From: Malurus cyaneus samueli
Lineage: Eukaryota; Chordata; Aves; Passeriformes; Maluridae
DNA: 64,000 nucleotides
Direction: 5' to 3'
Assembly (NCBI GenBank): GCA_009741485.1
Contig: CM019214.1
Location: 55,074,803-55,138,802 of the forward strand
The notes beneath the pieces are model-generated. The model was not told the DNA's origin, made no database searches, and saw only the letters and a program-made list of their open reading frames with translations. Shown here piece by piece: positions 38,190 to 51,083 of this stretch. The first letter of the stretch is position 1. Every line of letters starts with the position of its first letter. Position numbers and translations under genes: made by a program.

Positions 38190-39180
38190 ATGACATTTGC
38201 TGCTGCTTTACTTTCTTATTTCCATTGATTTTTTTTCTTCTCCATCTGGTTACTTACCATGTATTTGCCTGCCTACATTATTATATTTTCTTTTCCTCTA
38301 TATATCCCACATTCCCAATTTTCTCTCTCACAGTAATTTCCCTCCCAAGTCCTGTACCTTCATTTTTATTCCATCTAAACATGAATCCCTTCACACATTA
38401 TTGAAAATCCTCTGAAAGTGTGATAGTTCTGCACCATCTTCACTATTGACCATTCTTGCCTTGTGATGTTCCTGTCATGTGTTCCTTTCCCCAAATCACT
38501 CACAAATGGTTTTGTGCTTTTGTCCCAAAGCTATCCTGGTAAGAACAGGAAGATTAATCAAATTGTCCCTCTTTCATGCTGCTATTTTCTTTTTTGTCTT
38601 TTCAATTTATTTCAAATTCACTAGCAATTGCTTCAGCTTGTACCTTTTCTGCTTTCTTCCAAATAATTTCCAACTTCTATATGCCATCATTCCCGCTGCT
38701 CCTGAAATCAACTCCACCATTTGCTCCTAAGTCTTCTTACCCTGCTCAGTTCCCTGAACTCTCAGGTCTATTTGGTTTTTTTACCTCAAATATCTGTTTT
38801 TCTTGCAAGATGCCCTTTGCATTTTCCATATCCTCCAAGTTTTTCCATCCTGCTCTCTCTCAGTTTTTTCCTCAGCTATGCATTTTCCTCTAGCAGAAAA
38901 TTTGTTCTTCTTGTCCATTGGTCAAATTTTCATACCTCAGTTTCTTATTCTGCTGCAAATATTATTTTTTTCTTCTAGCACATTATCAGCCTTTCTCCAG
39001 ATATGTATGTTATCTACTCTTCCTGTCCCTTAGCAAAATTAACTTACCCTGTCTGAGCCCTTTTCCATCAATGTCTTGCCTTTCTTTAGTTCTCCACCTC
39101 TTCTCTAGGCTCATATTAATGATTCAGTTAAGTGTAATGCTAAGTGGTTTCAAATTATACTTTCCTGTTGTATGAAAAAG
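38190..39180 (+). other. Pyrimidine-rich stretch with overlapping spurious open frames
   Basis: About 1 kb is strongly enriched in T and C on the + strand, with five overlapping open frames in all three forward frames encoding F/L/S-rich peptides. The overlap in every frame argues that they result from composition. It could be a degraded transposon or an old low-complexity block. Confidence 0.7.
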
Positions 39181-40389
39181 ACCCACTCAGCTACCGTGCA
39201 CACAAAACCTCCCAGGGCCATCACCTGTCTTTTCCCCTCCCAGAAAGGACAAGGCAGGAAATCGAGATGTCGAACAGGAATAGAGAAAGAAAATAACAGC
39301 AACTCAGACCACTGACTTCATGGTCATGTATGAAGGTCCTTGTAAAGCCTTCGAACACTACTGAACAAGAGCCAGAAACAAATTATGATTTAAATTTGCC
39401 CATTGCAAGAACCTAGTGTGGGCATTTTCTGCCCAAATATTGGGGGAGAGCCGCCCTGCAGCTGCCCTCCACATTAATAAAAATTGCTTATTTACAGCTT
39501 CAGTCATTTTCCTGGAAACCAAACCTAAATTGTTTCTGAATGGATCTGAAACCTTTTTAATCTATTTTTCAACAAGCAAAAGCCACGTAATAATCTCAGC
39601 AACTGATAGTCCTTGATTCTTTCTTGTTATATTTGTGTTTGAAAGATGGGTATCTGAAGGTCTTCCACAATGAAAAGGAACTTTTGGTGGTTCTGTGAAG
39701 CTGCTGCACACAGTTCTATTTCTGTTGTATAAATCTTGGACAAAAGTGTGTGGAAATATGTGATTTTTTTTACGATATCAAAAAACTTTATTGGAAAAGG
39801 CCACTATCAAGGCTGTGAAGTCAAGCATTCCAAAATTAGGAAACAGTAGATTTAAGGTTGTCTTCCGCACCTTTGTTCAACTGCCTTTGTGTATGTGTCA
39901 TGATACAATCTTTAATTTTGTGATTAGATACTGTATATTTTCACAGTACCTTGTCTCATTCAGTGCAGGGGACAAAAATATAGGTAAAAAAATGGATATC
40001 TAGCCAATATTCATCTTCAGTGGTCAGTCTTTGTTCTAATGCTTTATGTAATACTTGCTTTGTATATATTACTGCCATCAGTAGATGTCATGCTTTACAG
40101 AGGAGTTGTGAATGATTTTCTGAATTTCTTCCATATATTAAGTCTTAATTTTGGCATTTGCAAACATGATTCACCAATGTCCTAGGTAACCATTTCCTAG
40201 GATTGTCTTCTAACAAGAAAACTAAAAAATCAGAAGTTTCACAGTGAGACAGCATCTGAAAACCATATGGAATTGAATCTTAAGATTCACAGTGATAAAG
40301 CTGAACAAGTGACTGATAAAATGTAATACCCTAATGAGAGCAGTGTGGTCTAAGGAATGACCATTTTGCTAAGGAGGTTTACAGATGCT

Positions 40390-41960
40390 TGCTGAGATTA
40401 AGGTAGTCTTGGGATATATTTCATGCTCTTGGGCACAGAATCTTCCTTTCATTTTCCTTGCAATCTGTGGCACTTCTAACAGTGTCTCCATCAAGCTTTC
40501 TTTTTCTTGGCTCTGCCTCTTTTCTGAGTTTTCCATCAGTCTTAATACCAACCTTCAAATTTTATAATCTCTTTCTTGATCTTTTTTTCTCACACCTTTC
40601 AATACAGTTTCTTTTTATATCCAGTCATAATTCCAGCCTCTAGTTTTGACTTCTTATGCTTAATATCCTTGTTAATCAAGATCCAGATGTCTCCAGATAC
40701 TGACTCATAACATTCTGTGTGCCACATGTCCAGTTACTCATCAAGATTTCTCCCTCTAAGAAACATCAGATGACTTGATGTTCTTGCCCTATCTGTATTC
40801 TGTTCCCCTTCTTTCCTTCTATTCTCAATCACTGGATTCAGTTATTGCCCATTAATGCAAATAATTCAGTCCCCCAACTTCAGTCTCAGTTATCGCCAGC
40901 CAATCATTTTTCTTAGTTTGTTTCACAGTGTCTTCCAGTGCCCTGGTTTCTTTTTTCTCTATGTGTTTTGCCAGTCTCAGTCACTCCCCTAGTCATACTT
41001 TGTTTCCTTATTTCCAATTCCATTCACATCAGACTTCTTGTCCCAATTTCTGTAAATCTTGAGTATTTTTATGAGTTCATGTTTGTAGACTTAGAGAAGA
41101 TTACTGTTGGCTGCTAATCATAGACATTTTCCAGTGCACGACTACTCTCAAATTAACTAATGATTTTTTAAAAATAGTTTTCAATATCCTCAAATGACAG
41201 AAGATCTATTTCTTTTCTAGGGACATCAGTGTTCTTTGCAGCACATTTGACTAAAATGTCTTCTCTTTAGTATTTTCTTCATTTATTTTCCTCATGATAT
41301 TGACTGTGATGACCAGTATCAAGTCCATTTCTTTTGTCTGTAGAGGCCTGTTAGTAATTGTGTCTTTCTCCCAGAGCTTCTATCTCCTATTTCTGCATTT
41401 CAGTCTGTTCCTTTCCATGTGCCCCTTAATCAAAAGCAATTCCATTTGCATCCATAGCTGCCTAAAGACAAGGTCATCCATCTGTATAATGCCATGTAAA
41501 ACAATGGCCATATGTTCTTCAAAGTATTAATTGAGCTGAGGAAAAGCACCTGATTCTTTATACATTTTACCAAGATTTTTCTTGCCTTTTTCTCCTCATT
41601 AAAACTCTTGGAACTGCTAAATGTCTCTCTATGTATATCAACTTGTAAATTCCCCATTTTTATTCAATTGACACTTGCTCATCAGTTATTCTGGTTTTAT
41701 CAGCACTTAGTAAGTACTATGGATTTGTTGTTACTCATTTATTATTGCATGGAACTCCTAGCAGAAAGGTGCTTGGGTTTAGTATAGAGTCAGAATTCTC
41801 AAGTAGATATATCAGGTCATTTGCAGAATGAAAATACATTTTCGTTTTCCCATGTGACATTCCTTCTTCTCTGTCGACCCATTTCAACACTCTTTCAGCT
41901 TCCCCTGTGCTGTTGCTTTCACATTTTCTTTCCACCTCTCATTCACCTACCTCCTGCCGA
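40390..41960 (+). other. Pyrimidine-rich stretch continuing the asymmetric domain
   Basis: The T/C excess on the + strand resumes here, again with F/L/S-rich open frames. No repeat family is recognised. Confidence 0.55.
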
Positions 41961-42020
41961 ATATTACTTCTAAATATCTCAAATATTTCTTAATATGTCA
42001 GTCCCTTGACCTGAGAGGCA

Positions 42021-42050
42021 ATGTGTGTGTATGTGTGTGTGTGTGTGTAT
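42021..42050 (+). repeat. (TG)n microsatellite
   Basis: Atgtgtgtgtatgtgtgtgt followed by gtgtgtgtat, about 14 dinucleotides with two interruptions. Confidence 0.95.
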
Positions 42051-45000
42051 GATCTGGAGCCATGTGGCTGCTGGTTGCCCAGGTGGCTGACTAGGAGGCA
42101 CATGCATTCTGGGGGATCAGTGACGAGCCAGGAGATACGCATTTTCTGCTGGACATCTTGTTGCTGCCTCTTGGCAGCTGGGCAAATCAAACAGTACATG
42201 ATGCTTCTCAGCAGCTGATGGGCCAAACAAATGGGTTTTCAAACTGCAAGAGACCCACAGCCCACCTGTTGTGCAGGCCTTCTATAAAGGTTAAACATTT
42301 CAGCAGGGAAAAGAAGTCAGGAGCTGGAAACAAAGCTGTCAGAAGCCTGGAAGGCAAAGGGTTTTTTTCTTCTAGATATGTTGAATAACTGCCCAAGGAA
42401 ACATCTGCTACTTAGCTAGGCTGTTTATGGAAACAAACAGCTGACTATTCTAGACCCATAGAAATATAAAAAGGTTCTGTGAAGCAGCAATGACACAACA
42501 GTGGACTGACTTTTTTGGAGATGAACATTTTTAGGTCACTTAGCCTGTTATTCCATTAGGCTGTTTTCTCGTTTTTTTTTTTTTTTAAAGCAACCAAAGA
42601 ACCTAATAATTTCCATTTAATTTGTCAATAAAAATCCTTTTATTCAGCTTAGGAATCAAACACTATGAAGGTCTGCCAATGTGAAATAACATGTCTTGTC
42701 AAAATGTGACTTGCAGTAATCTGGCAGATAGATTTTGCATTTTTCTTTTTACCTGTCTGATTTTCAGGTTTCTTCCTTGAGTTTTCCATTCTTAAGATTT
42801 CTAAAGGTCAGTGAGACAATTGGTTTGTCTCTAGAGTTTTGGTTGACTGCAGGCATAAGACAGGACTATACCTCTGTAATGTGCCTGCTCTCCTTTGGGT
42901 TATTCTAGCACCTCTAGGTAGGAGTAGTGACTGAGGTACCAGAAATGTGGAAAAGACAACAGAATGGAGCAAAGCCACTGTAGTGACCCACTGGGGAGTT
43001 ATTTCTGCTGTTTTGTTATTGATCCTTCTCTGCATGCCATAGTTTGTCAAACAAATTGATGCATTGGTGAAAATGTATGCACGTGCACTGTTCCATTTTA
43101 GAAGCTGAAGGGTAGTGTGTTTTCTGCATTGCCCTTCTCTTTTGCCGTTCTTATGCTCAAAAGAAAATTTATTTTCAGACCTAGTGGTGGTCTCAAGGGT
43201 GACACTGTCTAGCCCTCAGTGACATTTAGTGGAGCCGCTTTACTAACTTCCTTTGGTTAGTCCACCTGATTCTATTTTATTTTTGTTCAGTCTTCATAAA
43301 ATATTTGCTGGTTCAACACTGTTCTTATTTGCAGCAACACATAATGCTTCATTTTCCTTCTGATTAGTGCCTTAAACTTCAGCTGCTTTTTGACTTCAGT
43401 GTGTAACACCTTGTATTAATGTCAGGGTCATGCACTTATTATTCATGTGAACAGTGCTATTCACTTCAATGAAATTATATACATAATAATAAATAACAAC
43501 ATTAATCTGTGTGCACCACCTTGAATTTCATTACTGTTGCAGAAGATATATCTCTGAAAATAGGTTCTCTAATTTTTATACATTTTAGAAAGAGCTTTGC
43601 TCTCTCCCTGCACACTAATTTAAATATATTGTTTTATTTCCCCTAACCTTACTAGCTTTACCAGCTCACAAGTTTTAAAGACACTTGTTTTGCTGATTTT
43701 TTTTTGCTTGGCAGACTAGCTAATATTGTTTAGCTTTTAAACCTTGATTCTATAGTAGACATTAAAAACATCTCTCACTAGTTCATCTGTCTTTTACTGT
43801 TGATGTTGGAATACTCAATGAGGGAACAGACGTTAAAGATTTATTTTGCTTCATATTTCATTGACCATGGATAAATACTGAAATTATCTTACAATGCATG
43901 GAAACCAAACAGCAATTAGTGTGTTCCCTATCCCTCTGCCCAGGAGTCAGCACTTTGGCAGGTTTTCAACCCAAGCTAATCAGTTAAAGACAACATTGAT
44001 TAACTTAAACAGAAGGTGATATTGATTGCAGGCGGTAACCTATAAATAGGCAATTGTTTCATAGTGTTCGTAGGTCATTGTTAGCTGCACCTTTAAACTT
44101 CAAGGTACATAATCCTGTTATCTGTCACCCAAAAAGCAAAAGAAGGGCACAGAGTGAATATACAGTTACATATTGTTGCAAAGTACTCTTATTCAACTCT
44201 CATTCAGCACTTATACTCTTACATAAAATTGTTCACATTTTATTTGAAATTGCAATTTACATCTCATTTTATAGCTGTGTATATATGAAGCTGATGGAAA
44301 TCAAATATGTTCCTGACTTTTCTGCTGAGATGAATGGTTAATCAATCAGATTTTCTTCCAACAGGGTACTTTAGTTCACTTTTAAAGGAACTATACGTAA
44401 AATTAATGACTAAGCATGAGCAGAGTCAAGTCAGAAAATTCAGGACAATAAGAATATTAAAAAAAACCTGCACTGTTCTTCAAAGAGACTATTAAAACTT
44501 TCTATAGAATTGTTTTGACTTCCAGTTTCATTCATCCTACGTGTTCATCCTATTCAAAGAGGGAAGGATAGGAGGGGTGAATTCTTATCTAACAGACTTC
44601 TGAAGTCACCCCAGTTGCCTTGCTACATGGGTACGATGGGCACTGCAAGACACCATCCTATTTACTTTTGCTTCCCATGAGTACTCTGTTCCTTTCATCT
44701 TCTCCCTCAGAAGATAACTGAAACCTGAACAGGCAGGTAGAACATACATTTCTAGTGCAGTCTCATAATCTAAAGAATAAATAACATTTTCCCTTTTACA
44801 GAAAAAAACCCCCAAAACTAAAAAGCTTAATTTTTTTTATAAACCTAGATAAAAAAAAATTGAATAAATCAATGTTGTTTCAATGAAACAGCATTTCTAT
44901 AGCTTATCCTGAAACAGATATAAATAAAGTGGATTTCTAGTTCATTCACAGCTGAACTGTAATCCTGAGCATTCTGAGGTTGCTTGAGGAGCTAGATTTG

Positions 45001-45429
45001 TTGTTGTTTATCAGTGTTTGCCACTACAATGTGTAGAGAGCTGTCCCTTTTTCTTGTGTTTTTTCCCCTCGGCCACATCTGCTACATCTTAGACAATGCT
45101 GGAAAGTGGCATCACATCATGTTAAAATGTGTCATAAAGAAGATTGCTTCTTAACATTAGTTTTTTAAACTCCATAAAGATTTAAAAATTCCCGATGTTT
45201 GTGTATTCTACCCATATAAAAGAATTTCATTTTTCAATATTAATTTTATATTCTTCTAATTAAATACTTAAGACGTCACCATCAACAGATGTCAAAATAT
45301 TTACTGACTTGAGGTTTTTCTAATGCATGTACTTCCCTTGTGATTTGTGTGAAGCATGAGGGAGACAACTCTTACACCAAAATAACAGTACCGTTTTTCA
45401 GTTCTTTAAAGGTACTGTGCTTTGCAGAA

Positions 45430-45455
45430 CTAGTAATGCAGACTAGCATTACTAG
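45430..45455. repeat. Perfect inverted repeat, 10-bp arms and 6-base loop
   Basis: Ctagtaatgc (45430-45439) is the exact reverse complement of gcattactag (45446-45455), around the loop agacta. It is too short for a transposon end pair and has no T run of a Pol III terminator. Confidence 0.85.
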
Positions 45456-48400
45456 CCAGTAATTTACTTTATCCATTTGGCACACTTAGGAGGAAATCTA
45501 TGAGAGAGAGATCCATATCTCCTTCCTGAAAGGTGCAGCTTGAATAGGTAAAAAGAAGCATCCAATCCAGACTAAATTTCAAATCTTGAATTTCAAGTTC
45601 AATGAGACTTAAACCATTAAATATGAACTGTGGCCATCCTCTTCAGTGGCCCTTTTTGACTATTAGCCACCATTTACAACAAAGAAGAAAAAAATTATGA
45701 GCAAGCCATCTGAGCTAACTTACCAAGGGAGGTCATAATAAATTTCCTATCTCATCCCTACATGTCTGAAACTCTGAAAGGAGGTTTCCAGAGAGAAGTT
45801 AAGATATTCTTAACACTAATTCTCACACTGTTTAAAAAATTATTTGGTTGTCCACAAGTAGATGACTTGTGCTATTTGAGATGCTCCAATGTATCTGAGA
45901 CATCTGCATGGGGTTAATCATGCCTCTAGAAGATCCAGACCTTTCTGGAGCAGCATGTAGAAGCCTGACAGAATATGGAAGGCTGACTCAGATCATACCA
46001 GATACTTAATCAACCCCTTTTTCTCATTTAGAATGCCTTTGAACATACTGTATTCCATACTTGGGTTATGCAAAATGGAAATTCATCCTTTATTATACAT
46101 GTTGAATAAAAATATATTTATTACTGTATTAATTCTAAAGGGAAGGCCTATGCCACTCCTACCTACCATTTTTACACATAAACATTCATGAGATAATTTC
46201 TCTAGATCCTTCTCTCCTGTTTATTTGTGTACTTGGCTGTATTTAACATAACATTTGACTGAGATAGGAAAAAGTGAAAAATGGAGAAAAGGTTGTGGGT
46301 GGTTTTTAAATTATTTTTAAATAAGTCAAACTGACTGACTTTCAAAAAGGATTTTATAATATTTACCATGTGTGACTCAATAGCAGCTCTTTGGCCAAAC
46401 AGGAATATTGTCCTGGATATCACAGCCCTGAACTTTGCTAATATTCTATAGCATATTCCAGTATGCTGTCTGTTCTTTGGAGCATCTTTGACTTCTATCT
46501 GTGCATTCAACATTAAAATATTTTCATAGCTGCCTCGTTTTTTTTTATTTTAATTTGAAACAAATAATTCAATTTTTCTGTGAAGCTTGCAAAAGTAATC
46601 ATATAAAGAAATAGCTAAAGAAGCAAAATTGGTCTTTAGCAGACATTCAACAGGATTTATTAAGTGTATGTAATTATTTTCAATTGCTAGTGTAAATAAG
46701 TATATCAAAACAAAACAAAATTAGGCATCAAGCTGAAGGAAAGCATGTTTGTGCATAATAGTTCTGAGAAACTGTTTAAGGACAAATTAGTCATGAGGAA
46801 ACATTCATTTTGTAAATCTACAAAAATTAGCTAGTCCAAAATTAGTTTGTTAAATTTAGATTATTTATTTTCAGAGGATACTTAATCTATTGTAATGGTT
46901 CTGCATGAATGTAAGTTTTAGTAAACAGATACTTATTTTTTATATATATTACTGATTCCAATTTGCAGCCTTGTGGCTGTCTCAGATAAATTGTTCTTGA
47001 CCTATGCCAGAAGTAACTGGAAATCTACTAGAAATTTTATCATTTTAATATCTGAACAACTTTGCAATCTTTAATGGATTTACTCTTCACATCAGGAAAT
47101 ACTCCTATGATGCAGAACAAAGCAATTATCTTTATATCAAAGAGGGGCCAAGGAGCTTGATCATAGATATATTGGAAATCTGTGATATATCAGAGACTGA
47201 GACTGAACCTAAATCTTACAAGAGCTAAAATTTTTATTCTGCCCTTCATGTTTTGCCCTCCCTTTCATATGTTCCTTCATGCTTTCTTACTGTACAGACA
47301 TGCAGAAAACAAGATGGAATTTACAAACTTGAATATCAGTGACAGGATTTATGTCCCAAAACTCCATGCTAACAGAATACATGGAGTACATCATCTGTGC
47401 TCGGTCTGCACTTGCTCAAACTGATGGCTAACCTCTGTGAATATCAGGGTAATGACAAACTGCACCTTGTCTAAGTCTTTTCTTTCTTAGACATAGCTTT
47501 GAAAATACAACAACATATTCTGCCTAGCATTATTTGATTATTACTTGATTTTATATGAATACTGCTCACAGATCAAGTTGACCCTACGTATTCATCTTTT
47601 GTATCAAACACCTGACCTAAATTCTAGATTCTGGTATTTCTGCATAAATATAACCAGTTTGGTTAAAACACGTTGCATAAAGACATTTCAAAGGTTTGAA
47701 GGTGCAGTAATAGGGAATGGATTATTTAATTAGTGTAATTTCTGACAGCTTCCTAACCCAAAGTTACGCTGAACTTCTTCAGTTTCCTTGTGTTCAGACA
47801 GGCTCAACACCAGCTATACTTTAACTCACAGACATGAAGCTTAACCACTATGAGATTTTTGTGCTTCAGGAGCTGAAAGCATGTATGCATTACTATCTGT
47901 CCTTTCAAAGTTTCAGTCAAAAACACAAAGAATATGTAACATTTAATTAAACCTGAGCCATCAAGTGAAAATCTGTCCACAAGGATGTTATGGCAACAGC
48001 AATGTTTTATGTGATTAAGTATTTTAATGTATTTTTTCTAAGAGGTTGGCTGATCTTATGCTAGCGATGGTGCACCAGTGTTGATTAAATCATTTGATGT
48101 GATCATCCCTACCTATGTCCCCTACAATAGTATTGAAATTACTGTCCCATTCACGACCCAGTTAAAAAAGTTAGTAAAGAAATTTAAGCAAATGATGTCA
48201 TTTCACTTAAAACTGTACAGAAATATGGAGGTGAGATGGTGACTATGGGATGTTAGTGACTGTGCTGGTAAACACCTTTGATTTACGTGGAAAGTTATAT
48301 ATGTCCACGAACCTGTGTTCTGTTATGGATTCAGGCACCATTCCTGATCTCAGATCTTGCTGTCAGACTCACCTGCAAATCCAGGCTTTTCAGAGCTGAG

Positions 48401-48539
48401 GGGTTGTAGTGAGTTCATCTTGTAAGTGCTGTATGAGGGTCTTAACTGTGGACAACACTATGAGGATGCTTCTTTGGAAGTATCACTCCAGTTTGAAGCA
48501 TTTTGACAAGGAGTAAGGCATTAGGTGAAGGGCAAGGCA

Positions 48540-49330
48540 AAACCTTTCAAGTACTGTGTTTCTACTTGTTGAAAGGAAAGAGCCAAGGAAGGAATTAGAA
48601 AAGAGTGACAATTCAAAGAAGCAGACTAGGAAAATATTTTTGCCATACAAATTTGTTTATACAACTGAGACAGAAACTTTAGTAGGTGAGATACGAGGAG
48701 AAACATCCTGTGAATTTATAGGCAGAAAGAGGGATAGGAGAATGAGGGACAGAGACTTTTTATGAGAATAAATTTAGACACTGTTGTAATGAAGAGTCAG
48801 AAGTTACAAACAAACAGGATACCTTGATTTTGAACTTTACTGACAGACAAGATTAAAAGAGTAGTTCATAGACACTAAGAGCAGTAGTAGTGGAGAAGAT
48901 GAGGAGGAATCTGAAGGGGTGAATGATTAACAGCTCTGTTTTCTCAAACTAAGGTTGTCAGCGCAGCGACACATTCACACAGAGGATCAGAAAAGCAGAC
49001 TGAGGTTTTATGTCAGACAGAAGGGAACAGACCTGGAGTACAAAGGGTTGTGTCAATTGTCAACATGGATATGGTGACTGAATTTCAGTTTATGGATTAG
49101 ACTACTCAGATACGAAGTATGGAGAGAGAGACAATGCGAGGAAGATTTCAGCCCTCAGAAATTAATGCAGAAAGTTGAAGAAAAAGCAAAAAGTATCAAA
49201 CTGAGAAAAACGGTTAGCAATACAGAGGGAGAATAAGAAGATCCTAACAAAGGGAGAATCGTATTTGAAAGCCAAAAGCTTTTCGGGAAATGCTAGTCTG
49301 GAAAAGTCTAGCAGAAATAGAGTATGAGGT
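48540..49330 (+). other. Purine-rich stretch
   Basis: The + strand is rich in A and G (for example gagccaaggaaggaattaga) and yields a charged 69-codon open frame at 48556-48765 with no known domain. The composition is opposite to that of the 36.5-42 kb domain, as an inverted copy of the same old element would be, but I could not align them by eye. Confidence 0.5.
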
Positions 49331-51051
49331 GCTAGTTTTAATATTTGTTTAGATAGAAGTCATTAATGAAGCCACATTCAATAAAGTTTGCAGAAAATCA
49401 GCTGACTAGCAATAAAATTGATGGTCAAAGAAGAAGGCACTTCCCAGCATTTTCCAAGAATTGTGATCATTCATGCATGTATTTGACACATCCTTAGCAA
49501 ATTAGGAGCATGGACATATTATGTCCATGTAGCTATAAGAAGGTTTCACAGATTTTAGTTTTTTTCTTTTGTCGATAATATCCCTAAAAACATTATGATT
49601 TTTATAATGAATTATTACAGTGTGAGTGCCAGAAATTTTATTGGGTAATTTTGCTAAACCTCTGTGGTAGTTGCACTTAAGGATTTTGTTAATTGTAGTG
49701 ATCAGCTTTCAGAAATGTTAACACATGGTCAGATCTTTTCTTCTTGTATTTAAAGAGAAAAATCTCTTTCTGTCAGATGCTACCTTACTGAAATAAGAAA
49801 TAAATTACATCAAGTCACTGCACTTTCATATCTGATTCCAGATGAAAGGTACGTAGACAGCAAAACTTACAAAGAGAGGTGCCTTCAGTTGGAACTTGGT
49901 AAACCTGCAGGGGAAAGTTTAATATTTTAAAGGGGCCACATAATCTTCCATTACCTTTAATCCTGCAACAAGCTAAGAAAAATAAAGTGTAAGTGAGCAG
50001 ATGTTCTCAACAGCCTTCTAGCAGCCTGTTTTGGTAAAGAGTGCCAGCTAGTGATTTTCACTGCTTGTAGAAAACCTGCTTTGTATTGGTGTAAGGAGTT
50101 AAGGTGTTAAGAAGAGCAACTGAAAATCCACCTCTATGTACTTTGTGAAATGCATGTATGTATATTCATGTTATGGAAAAAGAAAATTATGTTATCGGGT
50201 TTGGAGGGGATATCGTAACTCTTTTGCAAGAGCAATCTCTTACTAAAGGAGCTTAAGCTGCAGAATAAACACATTATACCTTGGGTATTGCATGTAATAA
50301 AATATGATTTAAATGAAAGATATTGAAATAAAAGTTTCAATTTAGGAACTTGAGTGTATTTTTGTGAAAAGCCTAGGCAGTTATATTTATAGCTTCATCT
50401 TTCAACAGGAAGAAGCATAGGGATTCTTCATGCTTTATGCAAGTACAGTAGGTTTTAGATAACAGGATCAGGTCCACAATTTGCCTTTCTTAAAACCTAC
50501 AATAAAAAATAAAAATAAATGCCACCACCATACAAACTACAAAGGTGAAAAAATGCTGTATCTTGCATTTTCCTACCTCCTGTGGCTAGGGACAGAATGC
50601 AGACATGCCACAATAATGTTTTTTATTTCTACTGTTCAAACCATATTAATGAGAACATCATTTTGGAGAACTAATTATTTCTATTTGTCTTGTGTCACAC
50701 TTTCTAATTCCCCTATATTAGCACAGCCAAAGCAAATTAATTGCTTTTCCAGCAGTTGAACCTTGTCCAAGAATGAGCTCACATTCCCTTCCAGTTTTGC
50801 AGTTTCTAGGAGTGCATTGTGTCAAAAATTTCTCTTGATACTAAACATAGCCCAGAGAATATCTTTGCAGATTTCTGTTGCTGCTCACTTGATGAAATTT
50901 ATAAGTTTAAGTGACCCACTAGGAAAGATAAAGTTCTTAGCTGCAAGATTATACATCAAAACAGTTAAAGTGAAATTAAAATTAAATGAATGAATCTCAC
51001 TGAAGCAAAAAAAGCAGTAATTAATGGTTCCCTTAATTGTCTTCATAAAAT

Positions 51052-51083
51052 ATTTGCATGGGTCTAATTTGCATAATTTGCAT
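51052..51083. promoter_or_regulatory. Triple POU octamer cluster
   Basis: ATTTGCAT, the reverse complement of the octamer ATGCAAAT, occurs exactly at 51052-51059, 51067-51074 and 51076-51083. It is flanked by TAATTAAT-type homeodomain sites (near 51020 and 51090) in unique-looking sequence. It may be a POU/homeodomain enhancer core. The function is inferred. Confidence 0.4.

Noticed and set aside
38479..39175. Series of overlapping forward frames encoding F/L/S-rich, membrane-like peptides
   Set aside because: They occupy all three forward frames of a pyrimidine-rich block, where stop codons are rare by composition.
48556..48765. 69-codon charged frame
   Set aside because: It is a by-product of the purine-rich block and has no domain or partner exon.
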